Positions 12,411 to 25,422 of a stretch of 64,000 nt of DNA are shown here, piece after piece. Under the pieces are notes generated by a model that was given only the letters and a program-made list of their open reading frames with translations, made no database searches and had not been told where the DNA came from. Position 1 is the stretch's first letter; each line of letters opens with the position of its first letter. The position numbers and the translations under genes are program-made. The stretch lies in NCBI GenBank assembly GCA_963573385.1, contig CAUYLG010044514.1, forward strand, positions 18,351-82,350. The letters run 5' to 3'. This stretch comes from Cacajao melanocephalus (Eukaryota; Chordata; Mammalia; Primates; Pitheciidae).

Positions 12411-13953
12411 ATCTGATGCCATGCACAAAGCTTTAAGCTATAAATTCACTGCAGCAGAGATGAATCTTTACACAGACGCACCTCATTTCATCGTGCCTTG
12501 TTTCACTGTGCTGCATGGATACTGCAGTGTTTATAAACTGAAGGTTTGTGCCTATGCTGTGTTAGGCAAGTCTATCGGTGCCAGTTTTCCAACAGCGCGT
12601 GCTCACTTTGGGTCTCTGTGTAACATTTTAATAATTCTCAATATTTCAAACTTTTTCCAGTCTTATTAGATGTATTATTAGGGTGATTTGTGATGAGTGA
12701 TCCTTGGTGTCACTACGGTCATTGTTTCAGAATGTCATGAACTGTGCCCACATAATGCAGCAAATTTAATTGATAAATGTGTGTGTTCTGACTGTTCCAC
12801 TGACTGGCTGTTCCCTGACTCTCTCTCTCTCTCTCCTCAGGGCTTTCTATCCCCTGAGACACAACAATATTGAAATGAGGCCATTTAATAACCCCACAAT
12901 AGTTTCTAAGTGTTCAAGTGAAAGGAAGATCACACATCTCTCACTTTAAGTCGAAAGTGAGAAATAATTAAGCTTAGTGAGAAAGGCATGTCGAAAGCCA
13001 AGACAGGCTAAAAGCTAGGCCTCTTGTACCAAATAGCTAGCCAAGTTGTGAATGCAAAGAAAAAATTCTTGAAGTAAATTATAAGTGCTACTCCAGTAAA
13101 CAGACAAATGTTAAGAAAGCAAAACAGCCCTATTGTTGAGATGGAGAAAGTCTGAGTGGTTTGCATAGCAGATCAAACCAGCCACAACATTCCTTTAAGC
13201 CAAAACCTAATCCAGAGCAAGGCCCTAACTCTTTTCAATTCTTTGAAGGCTGATAGAGGTGAGGAAGCTGCAGAAGAAAATTTTCAAGATAGCAGAGGTC
13301 GGTTCATGAGGTTTGAGACAAGAAGCCATCTCCATAAAAGTGCAAGGTGAAACAACAAGTGCTGACCTAGAAGCTATAGCAAGTGATCCAGGAGATCTAG
13401 CCAAGATCATTAATGGAGGTGATGACACTAAACAACAGAGTTTCAATGCAGGTGACACAGCTTTCTATTAGAAGAAGATGCCATCTAGGACTTTCATGGC
13501 TAAAGAGAAGTCAATCCCTACCTTTAAACTTAAAAAAAAAAACAGGCTGACTCTTTTGTCAGGTGCTAATTCAGGTGCTGACTTTAGTTGAAGTTGAAGT
13601 CAGTGCTCATTGACCATTCTGAAAATCCTAGAGCCCTTAAGAATTATGCTAAATCTACTCTGACTGTGCTCTGTAAGTGAAGCAACAAGGCCTGGATGAC
13701 ATGTATGTTTATAGCATGGTTTACTGAATATTTTAAGCCCACTCTTGAGACCTACTGCTCAGAAAAAAAATAAAAGATTCTTTTCAAAATACTACTGCTC
13801 ATTGACAATGCACCTAGTCACCTGAGAGCTCTGATAAAAATGCAGAAGGAGATTAATGTTGTTTTCATGCCTACTAACACAACAGGCATTCTGCAGCCCA
13901 TGGATTGAAGAATCATTTTGACTTTCAAATTTTATTCTTTAAGAAACACATTT

Positions 13954-14258
13954 GGCCAGGCACAGTGGCTCACGCCTGTAATCTCAGCACTTTGGGAAGC
14001 TGAAGTGGGTGGATTACCTGAGGAGTCAGAGACCAGCCTAGTTAACATGTCAAAACCCTGTCTCTACTAAAAATACAAATATTAGCCAGGTGTAGTGGTG
14101 GGCGCCTGTAATCCCAGCTACTCAGGAGGCTGAGGCAGGGACAATCACTTGAACCTGGGAGGTGGAGGTTGCAGTGAGCTGAGATCATGCCATTGTATTC
14201 CAGCCTGGGTGACAGAGCAAGACTCTGTTTCAAAAAAAAAAAAAAAAGGGAAAAAGAA
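13954..14258 (+). repeat. Alu inserted in Tigger1
   Basis: A full-length Alu with a 15-A tail, flanked by the 13-bp duplication AAGAAACACATTT (13941-13953 and 14259-14271), which is Tigger1 sequence. The insertion therefore postdates Tigger1. Confidence 0.95.
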
Positions 14259-14648
14259 AAGAAACACATTTCATAAGGCTATAGTTGCCATAGATAGTAT
14301 TTCTCTAATGGATCAGGGCAAAGTAAATCGAAACCCTTCTGGAAAGAATTCATCATTCTAGCTACCATTAAGACCACTTTCATGGGAGCTGGTCAAAAAT
14401 ATCAACATAAACAAGAATTTGAAAGAATTTGATTCCAACTTTGAGAGATTCAAGACTTCAGTGAAGGAAGTCACTGCAGATGTAGTAGAAAGAGCAAATG
14501 AACTCAGACAGTTAGAAGTGGAGCCTAAAAATGTGATTGAAATGCTAGAATTTCATAATAAAAATTGAATGGATGAGGAGTTGCTTCTTACAAATGAGCA
14601 GAGCAGTGAGAGTAATTTTTTGAGATGGAATCTACTCCTGGTGAAGTA

Positions 14649-14730
14649 TTAGTTTTAAGGTCCAAAAGTCACTGCGGTTTTTGCCCTTACTTTTATGGCA
14701 AAAACCTCAATTACTTTTGGACCAACCTAA
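14649..14730 (+). mobile_element. MADE1 mariner-derived MITE in Tigger1
   Basis: An 82-bp palindromic element with 'ttag' at the left end and 'ccaacctaa' at the right end, inserted in the Tigger1 3' coding region after a TA. MADE1 is the 80-bp non-autonomous relative of Hsmar1. Confidence 0.9.
14659..14723 (+). ncRNA. Candidate miR-548-family hairpin
   Basis: Arms 14659-14685 and 14697-14723 form a 27-position stem: 10 perfect pairs, a 7-position segment with three mismatches, 10 perfect pairs, and an 11-nt loop. MADE1 palindromes are the known source of the miR-548 family. The 5' arm holds 'aaaagtcactgcggtttttg' and the 3' arm 'caaaaacctcaattactttt', at the positions of miR-548 5p and 3p. 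Structure is visible; transcription and processing are inference. Confidence 0.4.
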
Positions 14731-15303
14731 GAGTAGAAACATTGTGAGCATTGTTGAAATGATAACAAAGGATTTAGAATATTCATAAACTTAGTTGATC
14801 AAACAATGGCAGGGTTTGAGAAGACTCACTTCAATTCTGAAAGACGTTCTACTATTGGTAAAATGCTATCAAACAGCACAGCATGCTAGAGAGAAATCTT
14901 TCATGATAGAAAGAGCCAATCAATGCAGCAAATTTCATTGTTGTCCAGTTTTAAGAAATTGCCACAATCATCCCAGTTTTCAGCAACCACCACTGAAAAC
15001 TGCTGAGTTTTCAATCAGCAGCCATCAACATCTAGACGAGGCCCTCTAGAGTAAAAAGATGATGACTCACAGAAGGCTCAGATGATTCATGACTTTTTTT
15101 AGCAATAAAGTATTTCAATTAATGTACATACAGTTTTTAGATATAATGTTATTGTGCATTTAATGGACTATAATGTAGTGCAAATGTAACATTTATATGC
15201 ATGCACAGGGAAGCCAAACAACTTGTGTGACTTGCTTTATTGTGATATTTGCTTTCTTATCGTAGTCTGGAACTGAACCTGCAAAATCTCCAAGGTATGC
15301 CTG

Positions 15304-15974
15304 TTGCGATAAATTTTTTTAGATTATCCATAAAAATAAAAGCACAGAATTTAAAAATTCTTGTAGAATTCATGGATTCCTGAATTCGCATTTGAGACAA
15401 ATCGTTGGAAACCAAGATAGAGACAGGAGGAGCCTTGTTTATAATGCACGTGTGGATTGTCTTTTACCGTTTACATTAGTCAGAGAATCAGAAAGTCAAG
15501 CAGTGGTAAAATCAAAGCTCCCATCTGTGTTCAGCAACATTAAATACAAAATTCCTGAAAAATCTAGGAATTAGGGTAGGAGTTATGCATATTAACTCAC
15601 AAGCCCAACACAGAGCTGAAAACGGAACCTGACCAGCACCCAATTGGTTAAAAGGATAAGGCCAAAGATACTCTCATGCCCTGTCTTTTAGCAGGCACCA
15701 GTAATAATAAACAGAAAGAGCGATAACAGAGGGAGAAGGAGGGACATAGTGTTAACGGCTTGGTGGGAGAACAGATCTCTGAAATCAGAAGAAACTTTTG
15801 GAGGGTGATTTGACATTGTTGATAGAATATAAGAAGACAAGGCCTCTACTACAAAACAGGGTTAAATAATGAGAGAAGAAGCTGAGATGTAAAGGCAACA
15901 GATGAGATGAGAATGGAGATAGTGGGGATAAGAAGGGCTTGCATGGAAACTAAGAGGCAAAGAGATTTTCGAAA
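15304..15974. other. Unique sequence, AT/purine rich
   Basis: No repeat family or exon recognised. A 60-codon open frame at 15392-15574 has no domain. Confidence 0.4.
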
Positions 15975-16098
15975 GACTGTGGTGGAAGGATCTCTTGAGT
16001 CCAGGAAATGGAGGCTGCGGTGAGCCGTGATCACACCGTTGCATTCCAGCTTGGCTGACAGAGTGAGATTCTGCCTTAAAAAAAAAAAAAAAAAAATT
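15975..16098 (+). repeat. Partial Alu (3' half only)
   Basis: It starts within the right arm and keeps 'gatctcttgagtccaggaaa', 'gctgcggtgagccgtgatca', 'gacagagtgagattctgcct' and a long A tail. Diverged AluJ-like copy. Confidence 0.8.
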
Positions 16099-16477
16099 TT
16101 TTTTTTAACTTTGGAGGCAGTAAAGGATAGTGAAGCTGTGAAAAATAGGCTCAATGATGTGACACATCTCTACTAAATATGAAAGGCTTATTCATTTCAC
16201 ACACAATCCAGAGAAACTGATAGAAACACAATCATTGAGACTCTCAGTCCGTGATGAAGCTGGCAACAAAAATAAGGGCAAGGAGAATACTAATGAATAG
16301 ATCTACTTTGAAGTTGGTCACTGTAAACAGAGTTCTGAGCAAACATCTACAGAGCATTACCAAAGCTGATCATAAATACTAGGCTCAATGATAACCTCTA
16401 TGCATTCAAATGAGGGGATATTATTCTGAGAACCGAAGAAAAAACAATGCAGAAGTTTAAAGGCACATCTGTTTGCT
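16099..16477. other. Unassigned sequence, possibly old L1
   Basis: The words around 16205-16400 ('agagaaactgatagaaaca', 'gatgaagctggcaac') are vaguely LINE-like, but I cannot place them. Confidence 0.25.
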
Positions 16478-16640
16478 AACTGAAACTTAGCCTCTTCATC
16501 TGTAAAAGGTGAATATTTACCAATAGCCACTGTGTATGGGGGCTGTCAGAAGTAAACGTGTATTTACAGAGCTCATCATAGTGGCTGGAACATAGTAAGC
16601 CATCAATACATGTTCACTACTGGTATTGTTATTGTATTGT
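16478..16640 (+). repeat. MIR SINE
   Basis: Sense MIR 3' half: 'cctcttcatctgtaaaag', 'gctgtcagaagtaaacg', 'gtggctggaacatagtaag', 'ccatcaatacatgttcac', 'attgttattg'. Confidence 0.75.
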
Positions 16641-16738
16641 TTTTTGGTCACATTCTCTATCCCTCAAATAATAAAAGTTCAAAAATAATAAAACTCCCTC
16701 AAATAATAAAATTGCCAATTGATTAAGATAAAATTCAG

Positions 16739-17029
16739 GCTGGACTCATGCCTGTAATCCCAGCACTTTGGGAAGCTGAGGTGGGTGGATCACCTGAGAT
16801 CAGGAGTTCGAGCCCAGCTTAGCCAACATGGCAAAACCCTGTCTCTACTAAAAATGCAAAAATTAGCCGGGTGTGGTGCTGGGTACCTGTAGTCCCAGCT
16901 ACATGGGAAGCTCACAAGAATCGCTTGAATCTGGGAGGCAGAGGTTGCAGTGAGCTGACAGCACATCACTTCACTCCAGCCTGGTCAACAGAGTGAGACT
17001 CCATCTCAAAAAACAAAAACAAACAAAAA
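16739..17029 (+). repeat. Alu SINE
   Basis: A full-length Alu with a mixed CAAA tail. It is flanked by a short 'aaaattca'-type duplication and sits at the edge of an L1 fragment. Confidence 0.9.
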
Positions 17030-17031
17030 AA

Positions 17032-17680
17032 TTCAAAACGTTTTCAAGCTACCATTAAATCAAACAGAATATCACTACCATAATTACAAAACAAGAAGAA
17101 AGTAAAACAAATCACTGCATTTGAAGTCTACTGGAAGGCAGCCAAAGCTCTGCTAATAGGTAAACTCATAGACTTCAACCATTTTCTTATTAAGAAGAAA
17201 ACAGTAAGAATAAAACAAATCTCAAAAAAAAAAAAGAAGAAGAAGAAGAAGAAATAAGATGGCAGGAGTAAAAGCAGAAATCACTTAAAAAAAGAAAGCA
17301 GAAAAATAGCATAATTTGGGAGGTGAAACAGCAAAATACACTCACTACTTATAAATTTAAGTTGTAAAAATGTGGAGGCACAGGCTGTGTATAACAAAAC
17401 TGAATGCTGTAAAAACGTCAGTTATTCTCAACTTAGTTCATTCATTTTTCAAAACCCAATCAATATTCTGATGAGATTTTTTTGTTTGTTTGTTTTTTTG
17501 AAACCTGGCAATATAATTATAAGGTTCACCTGGAGAACAGGTAAGAATAGCTAAGAACATTTTGAAAACATTCTAATCACATTAAATTCATCTGAACAGT
17601 CTAGATTCAGAAGAAAAGTTATTTTGAGAGCAAACTGATGTCAAAATAAAAAGAACCTTAGTTGACCTGATACCTATTGA
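17032..17680 (+). repeat. L1M ORF2-derived fragment
   Basis: Old L1 ORF2 nucleotide landmarks: 'ctggaaggcagccaaagct', 'ataggtaaactcatagactt', 'tgctgtaaaaacgtcagtta', 'acccaatcaatattctgatg', 'ttcacctggagaacagg' and 'aatagctaagaacatttt'. A (GAA)n stretch lies at 17233-17252. The frame is destroyed. Confidence 0.8.
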
Positions 17681-18810
17681 AATCGTAATTGCCATCAATC
17701 TGGAATTCACACCTGCTCCTCCCCAGCTCTAAATCTTTTTGCCTCTTTGGTGCACAGACCTTTAAATCAAATAATGGAAGCACAGGTTGAGAATAAATTC
17801 CTTTTGTGGCCTCCAATATAAGCCCAGAAAAACAACAAAACTCCAAAAAAAAAAATCTTTGAATAGTATTCAAATATTAATAACATTGTGTGCATTTATT
17901 GAGTTTTGATATTCATTTCAAAAATATCTCTTTTAATCATAAAAGAAATTTGGCATGCATTAGCCATTACAAATAGTTTCTATTATTTCAATCCAGAGGT
18001 TTTTCTCATTTTTAGTCTTGAAAGTTTGGGAAGGTCATGTTCAGATTTTAACTTTGTTGGTCAAGGACAAACGGTGCTACCATTTGCAAACAAGTTTCTA
18101 AACTAACTGCTAGAATGATTCTAAGTATGAGTTCGTGCTATGCTTTGGGTCTAAAAGTAAATCTGGTTCCTCTATCTGAATTCTGAAGAAAGAAATGGGA
18201 GTTTCGATGATGGGGAGATCGTTGACTGGGGCTGATTAGGCCCAGGGACACCTGAGTCTAGCAGGGTAAAGATGGAACACAGTGCATAAAGGCTTTCCCT
18301 CTACCAAAACAAACAAAGTATTATTTAGAAGGATGGGCAGTCTAGTATTCTAAGAGGAGTAATACAGGCATTAAATATTGTTGTCACGACTGATTCCAAA
18401 TAGTCCCATAACCAGGCTTTGGATGAAGAGAATGAGCTGACTTCTCAACAAGCTCTCAACAAGCTGACTCTTCAACAAGATCATGAATTAAGTCTCACCC
18501 CCACCACGTAGCAGCAGGATAATGCTACGAAAGTTTCTTAAACACTCTGTTTCCCAGCGTCCTCATGTTATTATTAGAGATTACAAAGACCTCAACAAAT
18601 GGTGGCCATATTATTTGGTATAAGAGAATGTGGTTGCTATAAATCCAAGGTTCTCATCACAGGGTAGTAGAAAATGAAACAGGAAGTGGGTAACTGTGTA
18701 GGTAAAAAAGAATATTAACAATTGAAGTATTTGGCTAGAGATGTTTTTACCATGTGTGAGAAAAAGAGAAAGACCATAAGAATGAAATGATTTAAAATTA
18801 CAGGATGCAC
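17681..18810. other. Unique AT-rich sequence
   Basis: No repeat or exon recognised. It includes a small tandem repeat at 18435-18479. Confidence 0.4.
18435..18479. repeat. Small tandem repeat, units ending CAACAA
   Basis: Three units: GCTGACTTCTCAACAA, GCTCTCAACAA and GCTGACTCTTCAACAA. Confidence 0.8.
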
Positions 18811-19255
18811 ATTAGGCTGTTCTCTCATTGCTATAAAGAAATACCTAAGACTGGGTAATGTATATTCTCCCATTGCTATGAAGAAATTCCTGAGACTGGG
18901 TAATTTATAAAGAAAAGAGTTTTAACTGGCTCACAGTTCTGCAGGATGTACAGGAAGCATGATGCTGGCATCTTCTCGGCTTCTGGGGGCAGGGGGTGGT
19001 CAGGAAGCTTACAATGATAGCAGAAGGCAAAAGGAGAGCGGCATGTCACGTGGTGCAAGTGGGAGCAGGGTGGGGAGGAAGTGCCACACTTTGAAGCAAC
19101 CATATCTCGTGAGAACTCCTCACTCTCACGAGAACAGCCCCAAGAGGAATGGTGCTAAACCATTTGTGAGAAATCTAGGCATATGATCCAACCACAGGCC
19201 CCACCTCCAACACTGGGGATTACAATGCAACATGAGATCCAAATTATATCACACA
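18811..19255 (-). mobile_element. MST/THE1-type MaLR LTR with terminal duplication
   Basis: Antisense MaLR LTR: 'gagactgggtaatttataaa', 'ggctcacagttctgcagg', 'cttacaatgatagcagaagg', 'aagtgccacactttgaagc', 'gtgagaactcctcactctca', 'ggggattacaatgcaacatg'. The first 45 bp (18820-18862) are repeated at about 18864-18910, a local duplication of the LTR end. Confidence 0.85.
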
Positions 19256-21424
19256 GCATGAGGGAAAGCTACAGATATTGGTGCTGGTTTAAAGTACTGA
19301 GGAACCCACAGAAGAGAGAATCCATGGAAGTTTGGTATAGAGAAGAGAAGGCAGGTGGAGCGGATAGTCCAGAAACAGGCTTGCCATTCTGCTTTGGGAG
19401 AAAGAAAAGATGCTGAGGTCAAAACACGTAGCCTTTGAGAAGCTGATAAGAAGTTCATTTCTGAGGGCTAGGGAGGAAGCAGGAGTTATGGGGCTGAGGG
19501 GGCTGAGGGGGCAGAGGGCTTGAGGTCAGAGGACCTTCTGTATCTGGCGCCTCTGGCTGGAGGTAATGCTTAAACAACCCGGAGTCCCGTCACAGACAAA
19601 AGGGTCTCTATGGAAGCTGCTAGTCTCCATGAGCTCAAGTTTAAGAATTATCACCATTAACAAACTTCCCTTTTCTCTTTATGCTTATTTCCATGCAGAT
19701 CACTAGATGAAACAAATTAGTATTGACATCAAGTAAAGCTGTCAACAGCACTGAACTCTCAACTTTCTTTCAGTACACATCTTAACTTTCCCAATTTGTG
19801 GCTCATCTATTTACAACTTAAGGAGATTGGAAGGATATTGATGACCATACAATGAGTGCCGAGTAGATGGGCGATGGGCTGTAGCTCACACATCATGAAA
19901 ATGATTCAACTATCTAGTAAGCTATAAAGCCACTGGTTCGCTCTGAGATTTATAGGAACAGGCCTTTTATCTTTACAAAATTGGATTCTAGCATGAGTTA
20001 GCCGCAGGCACTTAGATCTTAGCTTACGTGTATTCACTGAGTTGCCTGGGAGGCCCAGAATACAGAATACCTGGGAAAGGCCTTAGGGTTAAGAGAGCTG
20101 TTAAGGAAAGGTGGGCGTATCTTTACCAGAGATGGAGCAGTCTCTGCCCTTTCTTGGATCAGCAAAACACACCTGGGTAACATTGTCCCCATATCTGTGT
20201 CCCCCAGAGAGGACATGGAAAGGAAGACGGGAGAGCATTGGAGAAGAAAAGGGAGGGCCAGCTTAGCCAAGCTGTCTTTCCTGCACACTCTGAAGTTATT
20301 ATTAAATAATCTTGAGCAAGACAAGCCACACTGCCATGTGCTGTGGAAAACAGATTGACAGCACATCTTTCACTGTGTGGAAAGATTTTCCATACAATGA
20401 AAATGTCTTTCCCATTTGGCATAGAAATCTGATGCAGAGCCCCCTGTTAGGTCACCCAGCTATCACCTGCTCAGCATGTAGGGTAGTCAATCTTTTTTTT
20501 TTTCATATTCAAATTCCTTTCAGAGCATTCAACGTGTCCCAGAGATGAGGGTATCTCATGTGAACTCTATGCATTAGTTCTCTTTGCTATGCAGTGGCAT
20601 CTGTAGTCTTCCTGCTCATTGGCTGATGCCAGATTGGGCCAACCCCAAAAGCATCATCTAGGAATGAATCCTTCACCTAGGTCACGAATGTGGCTGTCAC
20701 CAGCTGATGTCTGATTTGAAGGCCTAGATATCTGAGCCAGGAGTCACTATGTAGCACTTCTGAAGCCTCTGGCACTTTCGCCCACCATTGCAAAGCTGCT
20801 GGGACCAATGTGATAGGCGCCTGTGTTCTCAGAGCCCTGCAGAGATAGCAATGAAAAAACTCTCTGAGATTTGACTTGCTCTTTTATTGCAGAACTCAGC
20901 CATGAGCACCTGGGGTCTGGACCAGGAGATGGTCTGTGTGACAGATGCCTTGCTGTACTCAACTGCAGTTTCCAGGCACAATGAGATGAAAAAAAAAATT
21001 TGCTATCCCCTTAGTAGTTGATATAACAATTTATCTTAGGAAGAGACTTGCCTTTTTGGAGGAAAATGCCTTGATAAGCTCACTGGTGTAGTCAGTTCCT
21101 TTGAAGCATAGCTGTTCTCTGGTGCCAAAGTTTCTAAGACATAGTCAAAGCTATTTTGTATAAGAAGAAAAAAGGATGAACTTTATTTATGTTTTTGTTT
21201 TATCTTGGAGAAGGAAAAGGGAGAGTGAAAGGGAAGAAGAATAAGCTAACAAGGGAGTGGGGACTCATGTGTTGCCCAGTGCAATTCATCTTCACTAATA
21301 TCACTAAAATCATACGATTCTTGGTTTGATTTGATTTCTTATGGAAACCGTTGAATGGGGTTGAATTTGTGTAGAAGCTGACTATGGGCAAAACAGAGGT
21401 CATAGACATAGATAAAGAAAAAGA
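19256..21424. other. Long unique segment, about 2.2 kb
   Basis: No transposon recognised. A GGGGCTGAG-type mini-repeat lies at 19487-19515. Open frames of 70-110 codons (for example 20034-20366 minus) overlap each other on both strands and lack domains, so they are not called genes. Confidence 0.45.
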
Positions 21425-21725
<301 letters not shown>

Positions 21726-21914
21726 TGAAGAGGAGACAGAGACCCTAATTGCCATCAGTACATCGGGACTAAGTCTTTTGTCTTTGAATCAGACCTGTGC
21801 AGCCTACTGGGTCCTCACTTGTGCAAACTGATGCCAAGGGAATGAGTCCCATCAGGACCCAGGATGAACTCAGACAAATTTGCAGCCCATGGTGGATGCT
21901 GCTTAGGAAATACA
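21726..21914. other. Unique spacer
   Basis: Nothing recognised. Confidence 0.4.
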
Positions 21915-22206
21915 GAATTGTTCAGAAATTCCTGGGAATGGAAGCAAAACTGACCCCAACCACCATTTCCTCTGACTTTGCAATATCATTCCTTTCCTCT
22001 TAAAGAGGGGCCTCTCCAGGATTGGAAAAACCTTGGCATGTGGTCAGCTGCCAGTAACCACACTTGTGTAGTTTCCAATGGGAGCGCCACTTCTGTCCCA
22101 GTGACCTCTTCCATTCCATTCCATTCTGTGCCATTCCATGCCCCTCCCTTCCCTGTCACCGCATTCTATCACATTCCACCCCACTCCAACTCATTCCACA
22201 TGCAAT
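21915..22206 (+). repeat. Unclassified ~230-bp repeat, copy A, with ATTCC tract
   Basis: The segment from 'cagaattgttcag' through 'cttctgtcccagtgacc' is matched at roughly 80-85% by 24375-24570. Both copies then run into degenerate (CCATT)n/(ATTCC)n pentamers (here 22105-22206). Orientation is the same. I do not recognise the family. Confidence 0.7.
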
Positions 22207-22309
22207 CACTGGGCACTTACTCCATCCCTAAAATACTTTGCCTTGCCCTGAGCATGCAGTGATCAACAACACACAGTTAATGAGAAAGGAATGTTAATTT
22301 CTCTGGAGC

Positions 22310-23515
<1,206 letters not shown>

Positions 23516-23524
23516 ATGTGTAGT

Positions 23525-24005
23525 ATGTCAGGTGGTGATGTGTACTATGAAGAAAAATAAAGCAGTATAATGCTATGGAAAGTAATGGTGGTGTGTGTGT
23601 GCGCACGTGCACACATGACGTATTTTAATTTTTAGAAGATTAGGGTGATCTTATTGATGAGGTGATATTTGAGAAGAGTTTTAAAAGAATGAGATGAACT
23701 TGTGGTGAGAGCAAGATGAACTTGTGGTGAGAAAAACTCCCAGGCCAAGCAAGGCAAATGCAAGGACCCTGTGGCTGGCATGTGTTTAAAGAAGCAGTGA
23801 GGGGCGGGGAGGGGGACAGTGGTAAGTCATGGAGCGCCTTGTAGGTCACCAGGAAGACTTGAAATTTTACCCCGAGTGAAATACGGAGCCCCTGGGAGAT
23901 CATAGGAGAGGAGTTACACCATCTGATTTATTTTTTTAAAGATTCATCTCAGCATTCTGAGAATAGGTGTAGTGGGATTAAGAGTGGAACTAGGAGACCT
24001 GATCT
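23525..24005 (-). repeat. L2 LINE fragment
   Basis: Antisense L2 landmarks: 'gtatgtcaggtggtgatgtg', 'gaagaaaaataaagcag', 'ggtgatatttgagaag', 'caaatgcaaggaccctgtgg', 'gcgccttgtaggtcacc', 'atctgatttatttttttaaa'. A short dinucleotide-rich stretch lies at 23591-23617. Confidence 0.75.
23591..23617. repeat. 27-bp alternating purine-pyrimidine run
   Basis: From 23591 to 23617 every step alternates purine and pyrimidine (GTGTGT... then GCGCACGTGCACACATG). It includes the E-box palindrome CACGTG at 23604-23609. Such runs favour Z-DNA. Confidence 0.85.
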
Positions 24006-24374
24006 AAGTCCGCTGGACTTGGTGGGGAAAATCTTCACAGTGAGCCCAGAATCAAGATCATGTCTCATTTAACATTCTCACCCATTTAAAAGAAGAGATT
24101 GGCTCCCCGTTCAGCTGGGGGAACTGAAACTCTAGGGAGAACACTGTACCTGTGAGAGATGCAGGAAACTTGGAGTCAGGAGTATTTCAGTGAAGCCACT
24201 TTGACTAGTTCTTCGTTTCCAGGCAAGGGTTTCCCCCTTGCCAAGTCTCATGCCTTCTATAGTCATAATCGACACCTAACTATGAGTTTCCAAAGAAAAT
24301 GTCAAGTCTGAGACCTTGTTGTGATTGAGGTTGATAGCATTGTGCTGTTGTGTTATTGAAGACCTACCTCAGAA
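24006..24374. other. Unique sequence
   Basis: No repeat or exon recognised. Confidence 0.4.
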
Positions 24375-24665
24375 TTTTTAATTCAGGAGCTCCTGGGAAT
24401 GGAAGCAAAACTGACTTCAACTACCGCTTCCTCTGATCTTTGCAATATCTTTCCTTCCCTCTTTAAAGAGGGGCCTCTTCAGGATTGGAAGAAACTCAGC
24501 ACGTGGCCAGCTGCCAGTAACCAAATCTGTGTAGTTTCTAGTGGGAACTCCACTTCTGTCCCATCATTCTCTTCTATTCCATTCCATTCCATTCCATTCC
24601 GTGTCATTTTGTGCCATTCTGTGCCATTCCTTGTCATTCCGTGCCTTTCCATGTCACTCCCTTCC
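24375..24665 (+). repeat. Unclassified ~230-bp repeat, copy B, with ATTCC tract
   Basis: Paralogue of 21915-22206, about 2.47 kb downstream in the same orientation. Shared words include 'gggaatggaagcaaaactga', 'aaagaggggcctct', 'cagctgccagtaacca' and 'cacttctgtccca'. It ends in a cleaner (ATTCC)n run at 24574-24600 followed by degenerate pentamers. Confidence 0.7.
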
Positions 24666-24689
24666 CTGCCACTGCATGCTGTCAGGGTT

Positions 24690-24870
24690 GGAGACAGAAA
24701 CCCCAGTTACTTTTAATCCTCAGAATTATCCCATTCTTAGGTCCTATTGTTGTCCCCACTTGACAAATGAAGAGTTACAGCAAGGTTAAATAATGTCTCA
24801 AGGTTACCAGGCAAATGAAAGCGTCCAGGGGCTCCTTGCCCCTCAAGCCTGGGCTCTTCCTGAGGCGCAC
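24690..24870 (-). repeat. MIR SINE
   Basis: Antisense MIR: 'aatcctcagaattatccc', 'ttgtccccacttgacaaatg', 'aagagttacagcaaggtta', 'aatgtctcaaggttacc'. Confidence 0.65.
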
Positions 24871-25110
24871 TGAAGACAGGCACAGACTAGCAAGGGAGAC
24901 CCGAATCTCCCCACGAACCTGCTCACCACACAGCCTTGCTGCTCAATTCTAGAGAGAAAAGGTGGGAGGCAAAGATGTTGATAGCAAACTTCTTTATTTC
25001 CTTTGGCTATTTGTTACCCTCTTTTTACGTGGGTTTGAGGGGAATGGTAGAGTAAGTGAAGGGAGGAGGATGGTTAGCAGGAAGGATTTAGGGAGCCAAA
25101 CCGTGAGTGA

Positions 25111-25422
<312 letters not shown>

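Larger units (their letters stand above)
12473..15303 (+). mobile_element. Tigger1 DNA transposon, nearly complete, dead
   Basis: A pogo-superfamily transposon of about 2.4 kb once the inserted Alu and MADE1 are subtracted. The ends show decayed terminal inverted repeats: 'cagacgcacct' at 12473 and 'aaggtatgcctg' ending at 15303. The transposase region (about 12900-15090) follows the Tigger1 reading order but is broken throughout. The first DDE acid region reads F-N-A-G-D-T-A (13442-13462), so the expected Asp codon is Gly (13451-13453), and a TAG follows at 13469-13471. The second acid is kept (I-D-N-A-P, Asp 13804-13806). The third (P-M-D, Asp 13903-13905) is followed directly by TGA. The element cannot encode an active transposase. 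Confidence 0.9.
12473..15303 (+). pseudogene. Tigger1 transposase remnant
   Basis: Only scattered open pieces of the transposase frame remain, for example around 13156-13350, before stops and frameshifts. The catalytic triad is damaged at the first acid and by stops beside the first and third. A DDE nuclease acted in trans on Tigger ends in early primates. Here it is a fossil with two later insertions. Confidence 0.8.

Noticed and set aside
13156..13458. Possible domesticated Tigger transposase exon
   Set aside because: Stops and frameshifts interrupt it, the first catalytic Asp is lost, and no intact long frame remains.
20034..20422. Overlapping 87-110 codon frames
   Set aside because: No domain, and frames on both strands overlap, typical of chance.
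22105..22206. Centromeric satellite 2/3 array
   Set aside because: The ATTCC-like pentamers are only ~100 bp, degenerate and embedded in ordinary interspersed sequence.
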